Part shown: piece by piece, positions 46,771 through 58,051 of the stretch
Layout: each line of letters begins with the position of its first letter
How positions within the stretch are numbered: position 1 is the first letter of the stretch
Source: Heterobasidion occidentale
Taxonomy: Eukaryota; Basidiomycota; Agaricomycetes; Russulales; Bondarzewiaceae
Assembly (NCBI GenBank): GCA_039111635.1
Contig: JBCAQO010000011.1
Coordinates: forward strand, 1,364,001-1,428,000
Reading direction: 5' to 3'
DNA: 64,000 nt
The notes under the pieces: model-generated
Seen by the model: only the letters and a program-made list of their open reading frames with translations
What the model was told of the DNA's origin: nothing
Database searches by the model: none
Position numbers and translations under genes: made by a program

Positions 46771-47411
46771 TGTGCTTGTCGACTCTGTGCCCGTTCACTG
46801 CGGCCGGGGCTGGGACCTCTAGGTGTGTCCGTGCAGAGCGAATTCGAGGCGTGTACGGAGGATTGTGTCGTGGGTTGCACGGTTCCTCCACTGGTGAGCG
46901 CGATCTAGACCTCGGCATCGTCCCATGCATCGTCGTCGCAGCCGCACATATTCCACTGTCTACCGAGGCTTTCGCTGGCATCGATGGAGTTCGCGGACAA
47001 TGCCGTCTCTCAACGATCGCAAGACCGCGGTCACACCCTTGGATTCAATGCATTGTGCGCAGGGGCAATGTTTTGGTGCGATACATGATACATGATGCAT
47101 GCATCTCCAGTCGGAAAGCGGTGTTGGTTTGACTGTATATATATAATAGCACGATCGATGCCGGCAGACTGTTTCTTGTGAGCATGCTGTCCCTGTCTGC
47201 ACGAAGCCTCGCAGCCTTGGGCATCGTCGCTCTCGGCCTCCTCCTCCTCCCGCTCCGACCCACCCCAAACCCCATCCCCACGCAACTCGCTTCCGCGCTC
47301 GCTTCTCCCACAACCACCACGACGCCAGTGAGTGCACCACGCACGGCGTGTACAGTCGGCCCACATGCGCTGACGGGCACGCACGCACGCGCGCGCGCGG
47401 CTGGCAAGATC
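46771..47411. other. Upstream region of the ankyrin gene
   Basis: A TATA-like tatatatata at 47134-47145 lies 35-50 nt before the ATG at 47184. That ATG opens a hydrophobic 48-codon stretch (MLSLSARSLAALGIVALGLL) which could be spliced (gtgagt at 47328, acceptor 47408) onto the ankyrin frame. This would add a signal or mitochondrial leader. Confidence 0.4.
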
Positions 47412-48040
47412 ATGGCCGACGCGCCGCCAGATCCAGCGAGAGCCGCGCTGTCGCCCGACACGCTCGAGTTCGCGCACAAGATGTTCGACGCCGCGCGCAA
47501 CGGCGACGCAGACCTCGTCCTGCAAGCCGTCGACGCCGGGCTCCCGCCCAACCTCACAAACGAAAAGGGTGCGCGCTCACCATCCAAGCATCTCCCCACA
47601 CCGTCCCTGACCGCCTCCCCACCCCACCCCCACTCGATCGGCCATCCGATCCACCATCCAATCCACCATCCGCCCCGCCCCGCCCCGCCCCGCCCGCCCC
47701 CGCCCCGCCCCGCCCCGCCCCGCCCTACCCCGCAGGCAACACGCTCCTCATGCTCGCCGCCTACGCCGGCCACGCCCCACTCGTCGCCGGCCTCCTCGCG
47801 CGCGGCGCCGACCCCGACCGGCTCAACGACCGCGCGCAGTCCCCGCTCGCCGGCGCCGTCTTCAAAGGCGATGACGCCGTCCTACGCGCGCTGCTCGCCG
47901 CCGGCGCCGACCCGCGCCGCGGGACCCCCAGCGCGGTCGAGAGCGCGCGCGTGTTCGGCCGGCCGGAGCTGTTGGAGCTGTTTGGAGAGGCGGCGGGGGC
48001 GGAGGGGCCGCAGCCGCAGTTGCGGCCTGCGTCTGGGTGA
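47412..48040 (+). CDS. Small ankyrin-repeat protein
   Basis: Protein-interaction scaffold, probably cytosolic. Exon 1 47412..47568, intron 47569..47735 (167 nt, rich in ccccgcccc), exon 2 47736..48040, giving 153 aa with phase 1 kept. It starts MADAPPDPARAAL; TLEFAHKMFDAARNGDADLV and DAGLPPNLTNEKG form a first half-repeat. NTLLMLAAYAGHAPLVAGLL with ARGADPDRLND is a full ankyrin repeat, followed by SPLAGAVFKGDDAVLRALLA with AGADPRRGTPSAVESARVFG. Conserved TLLMLAAYAGH and G-ADP loops are clear. Start ATG 47412 was preferred because related proteins begin so; an upstream leader exon from 47184 is a possible alternative isoform. Partner unknown. Confidence 0.8.
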
Positions 48041-48272
48041 GACGTGGGAATGCAGACCGGCGAGTGTACGAGTATCTGAGGCCCATGTAACTGCGATCGA
48101 GCATCTCAAACACAATATATACCGGCCGCGCGCACGGCGGCCCGTGAAATTCGAGCACGACAGCAAACCGCGCACACCCACAAGCAACAGGCAAGATAAG
48201 ACACACGACACCGCGCCACACCCATCGCCCACACTCCCAAATCCCTCGACCCGCACGTCCACGCGCGGCGCT
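48041..48272. other. Intergenic between convergent genes
   Basis: Short 3'-3' spacer. No gene seen. Confidence 0.5.
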
Positions 48273-51200
48273 TCACGCGGCGGCGGCCGGGAACGGGTCC
48301 GACCCGCCGTGCTCGAGCGCCGCGAGCACCGCGGTGCGCACCGCGCCGAGGTACACGGCGAGGCTGTGCCCGTTGAGCGCAAAGTCCTCGTAGAGCCTGT
48401 ACCGCGAGTCCGCGACGAGGGTCGCGAGCGCGAGCGCGCGCGCGGCGTTCCTGCGCGGCGGCGCACCAGATGAGCCGCGGCGTTAGGAGAGAGCAGAAGA
48501 AAGGAGAGGAAGGGACGCGACGCGACGCACTGCGGGATCCGGGCGCGCGACTCGAGCAGCAGGACGTGCAGCCGGAGGACGAGCTCCGGGACGTAGATCT
48601 GCCGGATGCGCGTGAGCTCGCGCAGGCGGCGCTCGCCCCCCGCGAGCGCACCGCCCGCGTCCGGCTCGGGGACCAGCCAGTCCGCCGTGAGCAGCTTCAC
48701 GACGCGCTCGCGCGTCTCGTCGACGAGGCCCTGCGCGCGCGCACACACACACACATACAATCAGCGGTCCGCAAAATCAGCACCTCGGGGGCAGCAGGGA
48801 GCGGGCGGCGGCGCACTCACCGCGTACTCCGAGAGCCACGCCGCGCGCGCGTCGCGCGTCGCCTGCGCGCCCTCGCGCGCCTGGCACGCGAGCGTGCGCT
48901 CGAACGCGGCCCAGATGGCGAAGAACTGCCGGTAGTGCGCGTACTCCGTCGCGCGCTCCTCCGGCTCGGCGATCGACGCGAGCTCCGGGGGCAGCAGCTC
49001 CAGCAGCTCCGCCGCGACCTGCACGCGCCCCGCCGCTGCTCGCGACCCACCACACCGCACACGTGAGCACCGCGCCGAGGAAAAGGAAGAGGAAGAGGGA
49101 GCGGCGCACCGAGGAGATAGCGCAGGATCACGTTCGCCTGCTCCAGCGCCGTCTCGTACGTCGCCTCCATCAACACCGTCCACTCAATCGACCGCACAAG
49201 CAACACCTCCGCGTCCTCCTCGCCCCCCTCGCCTTTCTGCAGCCGCAGCCCGCCGCCCGCGAGCGTGGGCAGCGGGCCCCGGAGCACGTTCGGGAGCGCG
49301 TCGAACGCGCGCTCGATCGTGCGCTCCGCGGTGGCGACCGCGACGCGCGCGGGGTCGAGCCCGTGCGCCCGCGCGCGTGTCAGCGCGAGGCGCCGCTCGG
49401 CGGGCGCGGCGCTGAGCCCGAGCGAGGTGAGGAAGAGCGCGTAGCGCTCGACGGCGTTGTCGCCCAGCGCGCCGGCGTACATCGCGATGAGGTGGCGCTG
49501 GCCGGCGTCCTGCGTGCGTGCGTGCGTGCGTGCGGTTGTACGCGTGCGTGTGCGTGTGCGTGTGCGTGTGCGTGTGCGTGTGCGTGTGCGTGCGTGTCAG
49601 AGGGGCAAGGGGAGAGACGGCGGCGGGGGGCGTACCTCGAGCACGCGCAGATATGCTTCGAGGATGACCTGCGTCGCGAGCGGGGACGCGGGGAGATCGA
49701 TCATCTGCAGGAAGAGACACAGGTGCGCGAAGAAGCGCGTCATGGTCGGGTACCTGCGATGCGCGCGGGGGGCGGGAGGGCGGGGTCAGACGTGCGGTGC
49801 GGAGGAGGGATGTGGAGAGCGGAGGAGTGAAGGAGAGGGGAGGAGGAGGGGAAGGAGAGGAGAGAGGGGGCGTGCTTACTCGGACGCGGAGCGGTCGTAG
49901 AGCCCGTTCTGGAGGCGGCTCGCAAAGTCGTCGAGGAGGTGCTCGGTGCTGTCGAGGATGATGTGCAGCTGCGACATGTGGAACGCGTTGTCCGCGGGGA
50001 GCCTGCGCGCGCGCAAGAGAGAGAGAGAAAGGAAAAAGACAGAGACTGAGGGTGAGGATGAGGCGGCGAGATCGAGCGCGGCACCACTCACCCGTCTTCG
50101 ACCTGGACGCTCGCCAGCCCCTGCAGCGTCCTCTTCACCTCCTCCCTCCACTCCTCCTCCTCCTCCTCATCTTCCTCTTCCTCTCCTTGCTCCTTCTCTT
50201 CCTCCTCTCCATCCTCACTCATCGCCTCCCTACTTACCCGCACCCGCCGCCGCACCCCACGCGCCACCGCCCCCGCGCCGCCCTCCCAAAACGCGCCGCC
50301 GAGGCGCTCCATCGCCGCGCTCTCGCGCTCCTCGCACAGGATGCCGATGCGCGCCCACAGCGTGTCCTCCCACGTGCGGCACGCGGCCTGCAGGACTGCG
50401 GCGGTGCGCGGGGACGGCGCGAGGGAGGCGTAGAGCGCGCGCTCGGTGTCGGGGAGGCGGGGCTGGGGGGCCGGGGGCGTGGTCGTGGTCGTAGCCAGGG
50501 GTAAGAGCGGGTGAGAGGGCGGGGCAGGAGAAAGAGCGAGGGAGAAAGAGCAAGGCAGAGAGAGAGAGCAAAGGACGGTCAGGAGGAGAGGGCGGGAGAA
50601 GGTGGAGAAAAAGAGCGCGCGCAGACAATCAGCGTCCCGTTCATCGTGGCGAGCGAGAGGGACGTACGTCGAGCGCGGCGCGCGTGCACGCCGCCTTCCA
50701 CAGCCTGCGGCGCCTGTTACCGTGCCACGCGTCGAACGCGGCGTCCTCCTGCTCTCCGTCCGCGCCTCCTTCCTCCACCATCGCGTCGCCGGCGGCGTCG
50801 TCGGCGTCGTCGCGCGGTTCTGTCGCTGTGCTGGCTATCAGCGGTGGCAAAGCGGCAGCGAGAGTGGGATGTGGAAGGGAGGGGGAGGGAGGAGGGAGGA
50901 GGGGGAGGGACGCACAGATGGCCTTCCACTGGAAGAGCTGCGCGCCGCGGAGGCTCGCCGCGCGCCACGGCTGGTGCATCTTCCTGCAGAGCTCGACGGC
51001 GTCGTCGAGCCTGCCCGCGCGGACGTACGCGAACAGCGCCTGCGCGAGCATCTTCTCGTGGTTCTGTCACCACGCCACACCACACCGCGTTCCCCGTCCG
51101 TCGTCAACAACGCACGCGCGCGCGCACACAAGAAGAGCGGGGACTCACCGCGTCGTCCGCCGCGAGCGCCCGGCCGTCCTCTCTCACCACGGCGTCCGGA

Positions 51201-51834
51201 TCGAGCTTGGTGACGATCCCCGCGGCGCCGGATGCGTGCGCGGCGCCGGACGCGGCGGTGCGGAGGGCGTGCGTGGCGCGGTGCTTGGTGAACTTCCAGT
51301 AGCCGGTGGGGACGTCTGGGCGGAGGGGCTGCGGGGCGGTGTCGTGGAGCCACTCGCGGACGACGACGAGCTCGGCGAGGGCGCGGGAGGCGGCCATTGT
51401 GGCGTGTGCGAGCGCGGCGGGGGGCGTGCAGGGGTTTTCGGAGAGGAGGGCGCGGGCGGACGGGTGCGCGGGGGGGTCGGTTTTTCGGAGGCTGGGCGGA
51501 GTGAGGGGTGGGATGGGGTGAGAGAGGGGGGGGGACGTACGGGATGAGGGCTTGGAGGAGGCCCCAGGTGTTGCTCTCGAGCTTGAGGGCGTTGAGCTCG
51601 TCGAGGGTGGCCTCGCCGCTGTCTTCTAGATCGGCGACGCTGTGTGCGGCGGCGAGGTCAGCGGGGCGCAAGTGGCACGAGCGAGGGGACGGGGACGGAC
51701 GACTGGGTGCATATCTGCCTGAGCTGGGGCGCGAAGCCCGAGGCGGGGTCGAGGAGGGCGGGGAGGTCGTCCTTGAGCTGCGCCTGGCAGTGCGCGAGCA
51801 CCTCGGCGCAGCGCGTGTAGAGCGTTTCAGACAT
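48273..51834 (-). CDS. NUP84: Nucleoporin NUP84/NUP107
   Basis: Structural member of the Y-shaped (NUP84/NUP107-160) scaffold of the nuclear pore. Exons (5' to 3'): 51701..51834, 51541..51639, 51149..51491, 50916..51063, 50668..50834, 50092..50462, 49880..50002, 49636..49753, 49110..49509, 48821..49035, 48531..48730, 48273..48450, giving 831 aa. All twelve junctions keep phase. Blocks typical of the family are ALAELVVVREWLHD, GYWKFTKHRA, LCRKMHQPWRAASLRGAQLF, AWHGNRRRRLWKAAC, FHMSQLHIILDSTEHLLDDF, MTRFFAHLCLFLQMI, DAGQRHLIAMYAGAL, VERYALFLTSLG, EQANVILRYLL and VPELVLRLHVLLLESRARIP. Alpha-helical throughout; no membrane segment. One intron (50463..50667) is unusually long and pyrimidine-rich. 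Confidence 0.92.
49535..49597. repeat. (cgtgtg)n hexamer array in NUP84 intron 8
   Basis: About eight tandem gtgcgt/gtgtgc units preceded by a tgcgtgcgtgcg run, in the 126-nt intron 49510..49635 next to its acceptor. Confidence 0.85.
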
Positions 51835-52840
51835 CCTGGCTGGCTGCGGCGTCGTTTCGTGTGTGTTGTCCGTGGTGGATTCGTCGTCGAAGGGTGTATT
51901 TTTGAGTAGGAAGAGTCAGTCGGTGAGGTCGAGCATGTGCGCGGTGGCGGGCGGAAACTTCAAGACAAGGTGGTGGCGCCACAAACGCCACACACGCGTC
52001 GGTCCAGCTTTCACGCACATGGACGCTCAGCGAACGACGAATCATTATCGCGCTCAAACAGACTCGGCACACGGTCTCAGAGGCCGCGTCGCAGTACTGC
52101 GTAGCGACAAAAAAAGCCCGGAGCATGCTGGTGCTGGAGTACATGCAATGCAGAAACCCGCGCAAGAGGAACAACATTCGCCGTAGCATATATACGAGCC
52201 GGCAGGCGCCGAGTACGGACGCGGGTGCTGTCTTTCATGTTGCGCACGACGAGGCCAGCGCCGTCAGGGAGCGTCGCGCCGACATGTCGCGCAGCAGAGA
52301 AAGTTGCGTGCGCTCTCCCTCTCGCACGCACGGCCGCTTTCCCGCACCTGGATCCTCCGCTGCAGGACTCTCGGAGGACGAAGCGCCTGGCTACACCGCG
52401 TCCCCGCGGTCTTGATCCGCCCACTAGTGCTCTCGCCGAGCCTGAGGCCTGAACCCGGCGGGGCTTTCAACGTCGATATACGCCGCATCTGAGCCCTTGG
52501 ACCGTATAGATGTGGCTCGAGGCCAGTAAGCAGCACGTCCACTCTTGTCTCGACGGTCTGCAGGTCCTCCCGATCGGACACTTCGTCTACGCTCTCCTCG
52601 AGAAGACCACAAGGCCAAGAATCTGGAGGACAGTATACGACTACAGAAAGATGATGAAGGCGCGAGAAGAGAGCGCCGGCCCCGAGCGTCCCAATAAGCT
52701 CGTTGGCCGGCGCTTGATGGCGGTTGCCCGCAGCACTGCAGCCAGCGCCAGCAGTGTGCCAGCACGCCGAGCGCTCCTCCGCCCTCGTATTTATGCTCAG
52801 CCCTTAATGGTCGTCCCCTCGACCTCCCCTCGCGGTGCGC
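51835..52840. other. Divergent promoter region of NUP84 and the NACHT gene
   Basis: About 1 kb. TATA-like motifs catatatac near 52189 and tatttatgc near 52790. No gene seen. Confidence 0.45.
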
Positions 52841-55800
52841 ATGGACCCACCGACGCAGCTATCCGCGGCCCCCGAAGCCAACCTCGCCTTCTCCACCGCT
52901 CTCACAACCTACATCACCTCCCTGCCCGACGCTGAACGGGTGCCCTTCCAAGAGGCCCACAGCGCGGAAGACATTCTCGCGGAAGCGACGAGATACGATC
53001 GCGACCACCAGGAGAAGAGCTCTGTGAGGGCGTTTGGGACGCGGTATCTGCATATGGTTGATGGGCTGCAGGGATATTTTTCTGTCATCGACACCGTGGT
53101 CTCGTCCCATCCCGAAGTCGCGGCTTGTGTGTGGGCGGGAGTGCGGTTGATCATCGAGGTGCGTCGCGTTCTCGCACGGCGCAGCGGTGACAATATATCG
53201 TCCCAGTCCGTCGGCAGATTCTTCATCTATTTCGAGGCGATTTCTGGCACCATCAACGCGGTCGCCGACGACCTGCACTTTTACAAAGACTACGCGACCG
53301 TGCTGTACGCCAAGTGGGACAGGGTCCAAACTGTGCGTCCTACATCACCCGCGTCACGTCTCGTCGCGACCGAGGGTTGACGCGCTGACGGTACCGTGTA
53401 ACAGCTTCTTGTCGAGGTCTACACGAACCTCTTGGCGCTGTGCACCGCGGTTCGGCGGATCTTCAAGGACGGCGAGGGCAGGGACCGCAGTGAGTGCCTT
53501 CCCGTCCCTGCACACGCGTATTACGAATCGTGATCGGGGAATCGGGGCAGAGAAATGGCGCATCGTGTTGGGTGCCGTGAAAAGGGTGTTCAGCGCCGGG
53601 CCGGTGGACCGCATCGCCAGAGACTTCCGGGCCTGCCGGGACAAGATCGAGCGCGAGGTCGCGCACGTCGACCGTGTGGAGGCGAAGAAGGAGCGGGAGG
53701 AGGCGCTGAAGGAGCGCGCGCGCGCGAGGGAGGCGAGGGAGCGCGACGAGGAGGAGCGGAGGGCGCAGTCGGCGGAGAGGAAGGCGGCGCAGGCGGACAG
53801 GCAGAAAATGGACGAGGACCGGAGGCGCGTCGAGGAGGACAAAGAACGTAGAATGATCGGCAAGTCCATGCGCGTCTTGCGGCGTTATCATCTCGTATCT
53901 GAAAATGATCTCTTTTTTAAGACGATTTCTTGCAGAGACTCAAGCCCTCCGATGTCGCGTATACCCATGAGCAGTTGGATAAAGTGGCCTTGCCTGGATC
54001 GGGCGATTGGCTGCTGCACGATGACAGGTTTGTTAAATGGGTCTCTCTAGATGGCGACTCGAGCGGGACTTTATGGTGCCACGGTAAACGTGAGTCCCGA
54101 GATCCGTTGTGTCGATCTATCCACCTCTGAACTTGAACAGCCGGCGCTGGAAAGACCGTGCTCGCGTCAGTAAAAGATTGCATATGATTTCTGGACGTTG
54201 ACCGATGAATTCTCAGGTCGATCATTATCAGTGAGCTTCGGCGCAAGTACAGCGATGCTCAAGACATTGCCACACCGTTCTTCTACTTCGCCTCGGACAT
54301 CCCAGAACGCAGCCAGCCGACGGCCGCCCTGCGCACGATTCTCCATCAAATGCTGAGTCAACTGCCAAGGCACAGCAAAGACCACCTCCTGTCGCTCGCA
54401 AGAGAATACGGCGAGCGCATGCCGAGGTTGAACTATGCGCAGATCATCCAGGCCGCCTCGAAGCACTTTCGGCGCACCTTTTTGGTCATCGATGCTCTAG
54501 ACGAGTGCCAATCTTTCGGCAAGTTGACGGCGACGTTGGAGAGCCTCGGCGGCCAGCTCAAGCTCCTCGTGCTCAGTCGAGAGAACCGCGAGCTCGCGCA
54601 GAGATTCGTGCATGCCGTCCCGCTGGTTCCCTCCGTCATCGACAAGGAAATACAGAGGTTCGTGGAACAGACGCTCGAGGACTACCAAACCTCGAAACGG
54701 CTGGTCGTCCGAGACCCGGCCCTGATCTCCGAGATCAGCGAAACGCTGTGCTCCAAGGCGGACGGAATGTGCGTTCCTGCTGCCCCAGTCATTGCTCGCG
54801 CTCGAGAAAAGCCCTGACTGAGACGGCCGCAGGTTCCTGTGGGTCGCGCTGCAGATGAAGGCGATCTGCCGTGAGCGCACGGACAGCGACATCCGCGCGG
54901 CCCTGGGCGACCTCCCGAAGAACCTCGACGAGACGTACGTCCGGGCGCTGGACTCCATCGACAAGCTCGGTCCGCGCCAGGCGCGGCGCGTGCGGCTCAC
55001 GCTGTGGTGGCTCGTCGGCGCGATGCGCCCGCTCGCGCTCGCCGAGCTCGCCGAGGCCGTCGCGGTCGCGGACATGGCCCAGGGGTTCTGGGACGCGTCG
55101 GTCGTCGCGACGGAGCCAAGGACGCTCGTCGACGACTGCGCGAACCTGTGCACGCTCGTGCCCGCGTCAGGCGGCGGCGCGCCGTCGTGCAGCTCGTGCA
55201 CGCCTCGGTGCAGGACTTTCTGCTCGCGGACGCGTCGACGTTCAAGCACGCGTTGCCCGCGTACCACGTCTCGGCGCCGAGGATGCACTGGGAGCTCGGG
55301 CGCCAGTGCTTTCGCTCCATCCAGCTCGCGCAGAGCACCGGACGTTCCGCCTCGGCGTCGAGTTCGACGTCGGACTTCCACGGCATCCGGTTTGCAAAGT
55401 ACGCGATCGAGCACGTGTATGCCCACCTGAAGCGCTCCCACCTGAAAGACGTGCTCACCCTGTCCACGCACGCGTCCACCACGCAGCTGCACCATGCCCT
55501 GCTCGAAGCGCACTCGCCCCTGAAAGGCGCGGGCGACGGGACGTCCAGCCTCGCTGGCCTCCGCCGCGCCTTCACGCGCGCGTACAAGAGCGGGCTGGGG
55601 CGCCTCAACGTGCGGCACCAGACGAACCTCGCGCAGTCGCTCGACTGCATATTGGGCGCCAAGAGCGGTGGGCTGGGGCTGCACCCGGCGCTCGAAGACC
55701 CGCACATCCTCGACCTGTCCGTGCTCCTCCACTTCTGCGCCTTGGACGACTCCGGCGTGTCCTCTGCCCGCCCGCGGCACCGTCGGGGCTGGCGCCGGGA

Positions 55801-56047
55801 CTCTCTGTCTCCTAGTCGCCCCATGGTATCTGAGCAGGATAACATCGCGAGGAACATCTGCGCGGTGTGTTTGGATAACTTCCGGCACGCGCTTGACTTG
55901 ATAGAAGTGGCGAAGGACGCGCGGCATGCGTATAATCCTAGTAAGCGGCCGCTGCTTGTGCTGAACGAGGCTCTGCGTGGGCATGCCCCTCCCACCGCTA
56001 GGATCTTGGAGAGGATGGACGGAGACGCCCGCCTCGCGGTAGTCTGA
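52841..56047 (+). CDS. NACHT (STAND) NTPase with DUF7708-like N-terminus; one frameshift as given
   Basis: NLR-like signal-transduction ATPase of the type implicated in fungal non-self recognition. Exons: 52841..53158, 53207..53332, 53405..53489, 53551..53873, 53936..54089, 54141..54165 (25 nt), 54217..54768, 54833..56047. The N-terminal helical domain has SSHPEVAACVWAGVRLIIE, then SVGRFFIYFEAIS (DUF7708 pattern), followed by a Glu/Lys/Arg coiled coil (exon 4) and SGDWLLHDDRFVKWV before the NTPase. Walker A is GKPGAGKTVLAS, Walker B RTFLVIDALDEC. FLWVALQMKAIC and LPKNLDETYVRALDSI follow, as usual after NACHT. Around 55185 the frame moves by -1. The next frame continues with VVQLVHASVQDFLLADASTF, as related proteins do, to the stop at 56047. 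No WD40, TPR or ankyrin repeats at the C-terminus. Confidence 0.82.
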
Positions 56048-56520
56048 ATATCATAGATTACATGTTATACGGGACGGTGCATTTAATCGCTATGTATATA
56101 ATCGGCCCTCTGCGTCTTACTTATATATAAGCCATGTTCGTACAGCATTGTTCCAGCGCAGTGCGGTGCGGTGCCAGCAACGACGATGTAGGACAAGGTT
56201 GTGTTGGTAAAGCATGTATTCAACTATTATATAAAACGTGCATTTATTTGCCCTTTGATATGATTATGATTACCAAGGGAAATGATAAGGCCCAAATGGG
56301 AAATATCTACTGCGATCACGTGGTTTGATGCTGAGATTATGCTGAGATGGTCCATCTCAGCATCAAACCAAATGGTAGACCAGAGATGATGCTGAGGTAG
56401 GGCGGTATGGAATGATCTCAGAACCGACCGTTTGTTGTGGTCTCAGCATTCCGGGGATCACACCATATGCACTAATGGCGGTAAATTTTCCAGCAAGAAC
56501 TCCCGTGGATAACGAGCGCG
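56048..56520. other. Intergenic with inverted repeat
   Basis: Contains the hairpin at 56321-56370 and further scattered gatgctgag/ctcagcat words to 56455. Otherwise AT-rich and non-coding. Confidence 0.5.
56321..56370. repeat. Perfect 16-bp inverted repeat (hairpin)
   Basis: tggtttgatgctgaga (56321-56336) is matched by tctcagcatcaaacca (56355-56370), with an 18-nt centre that itself contains atgctgagatgg. May be a solo terminal inverted repeat pair of a tiny mobile element, or a regulatory stem. Confidence 0.85.
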
Positions 56521-57781
56521 ATGGATGGCCTGCCCAACGAGCTGCTCAAGATAATCGTGGACGAGGTACCCGAGGGCGCAGATCTGAGGACCGTCCGGGC
56601 CTTGAACAGCGCCTTCTGCGCGCTCGCGACCCCTCGCGTCTTCCACACGTTCCAAGTCTCAAATACCGTCGCGCGTACGCAGGCGTTTGAAAACATCTTG
56701 CTCGGCTCGGCCGCGATCCCCCATATCCAGGAAATCGTCTTCCGAGATATTTTCTCAGATGCAGATGGCAACACGATGCAGGGTGCGTGTCTTCTCTCGG
56801 GGCCAAGGTCTGATCGTTCAAAAAAATGACCCCACCCGCCGCGCAGACTCTCCGAGCGACGAAGTCGAGATGGACTCTGACAACCACCGCCAGGAGATCC
56901 GCCTGACGCTCTTCTTCTGCTTCTCGCTCCTCCACACGCTTCCGGCGCTCAAGACGCTGTCCCTCTTCTTCTTCCCGTACTTCGCGGAAGAGCTCTACGA
57001 GGAGGACGACCAGCCCTCCCCCGCCTTCCACCTCCAGCTCGCGATCCTCGACGCGCTCACGTACTTCCCGCTCCTCTCGCTCACGTCCCTGACCATCACC
57101 GGCTTCATCGCGTACCACAACGCCATCTTCGACACGCGCGGCTTCCGCGCGCTCTTCGAGGGCCTCACCCACCTGCGCGTCGCCGTCGTCTCCGACTGGA
57201 CCTACCGCGGCGGGTACGCGCTCGACTACTTCGTCGAGTTCTGGGAGACCACCGTCCAGCAGCGCGTGCTCGCGCCTCGCGCCGCCCTTACGCACTCGCT
57301 CACGACGCTCACGCTCCACAGCGACCAGGCCGTCGGCGTCGTCCCCGCGCTCGACTGGTCCCGCCTCGCCTTCCCGCGTCTCGCGCGCCTCGCGCTCATG
57401 AAGATCGTCTTCGACGAGGACACCCGCAGCGCCGAGGACTTTGTCGTCCGCCACGCGCGCACGCTCGCCGCGCTCGAGCTCCGCGAGTGCCGTATCGTCG
57501 TGCACGACCCCCGCGCGGGCCCCGCGCGCGTCTGGGCGCAGGTCTGGGACCGCCTCGCGGCGGAGATGCGCGCGCTCACGACGCTGGTCGTCGAGCACGC
57601 GGATCGGTGGGGACACGCGGCCGGGTACGTCGCGCTGGTTGAGGGCCGCGGGTACCTCTCGTTCCAGGAGGACCCGGTGCGCGACGAGCCCGACGCCCGC
57701 GCGCTTGCGGCGCTGAACGTGCTGCTGGAGGAGAGGCGGGCGGCGGCGGGCGTGGATAAGTTGACTCGGGGCGCGGCGTGA
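56521..57781 (+). CDS. F-box protein, copy 3
   Basis: Predicted SCF adaptor. Exon 1 56521..56782, intron 56783..56846 (64 nt, phase 1), exon 2 56847..57781, giving 398 aa. The F-box starts MDGLPNELLKIIVDEVPEGA and RALNSAFCALATPRVFH. Exon 2 contains FFCFSLLHTLPALKTLSLFF, FWETTVQQRVLAPR, LTLHSDQAVGVVPALDW, AEDFVVRHARTLAALELREC and ARVWAQVWDRLAAEM, which are the family blocks. Exon 2 is exactly as long (935 nt) as that of copy 4, and the intron is in the same place. No lesions. GC-rich at third positions, unlike copies 1 and 2. Substrate unknown. Confidence 0.85.
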
Positions 57782-58051
57782 AGGATGCGCAGCCGAGCGG
57801 GGCGCTCGGGCGACGACGACGAGGTCTGAGCGTAGTGGCGCGGGGGCGGAAAGCAGCTGGGCGGGTAAAAATAACATTTCTTCTCGACTTCGGAGACTGC
57901 GTCGTGGGCCCAGTTATATGATTAATGCGCGGACAAAGACTGTATGTTCTAACGACACAGTGGCCAAAAACCTATGTGGAAAATTATCCACTGTTCACAC
58001 AAGGAAGCTGATCTGCTCACACAAAGTCTTGGATCAATGACAGTCTTGGTA
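57782..58051. other. Intergenic, no gene seen
   Basis: 3' flank of F-box copy 3. Confidence 0.5.

Noticed and set aside
47030..49066. Long plus- and minus-strand open frames around the ankyrin and NUP84 genes
   Set aside because: Shadows of spliced genes; several read straight through introns recognised by phase and splice sites.
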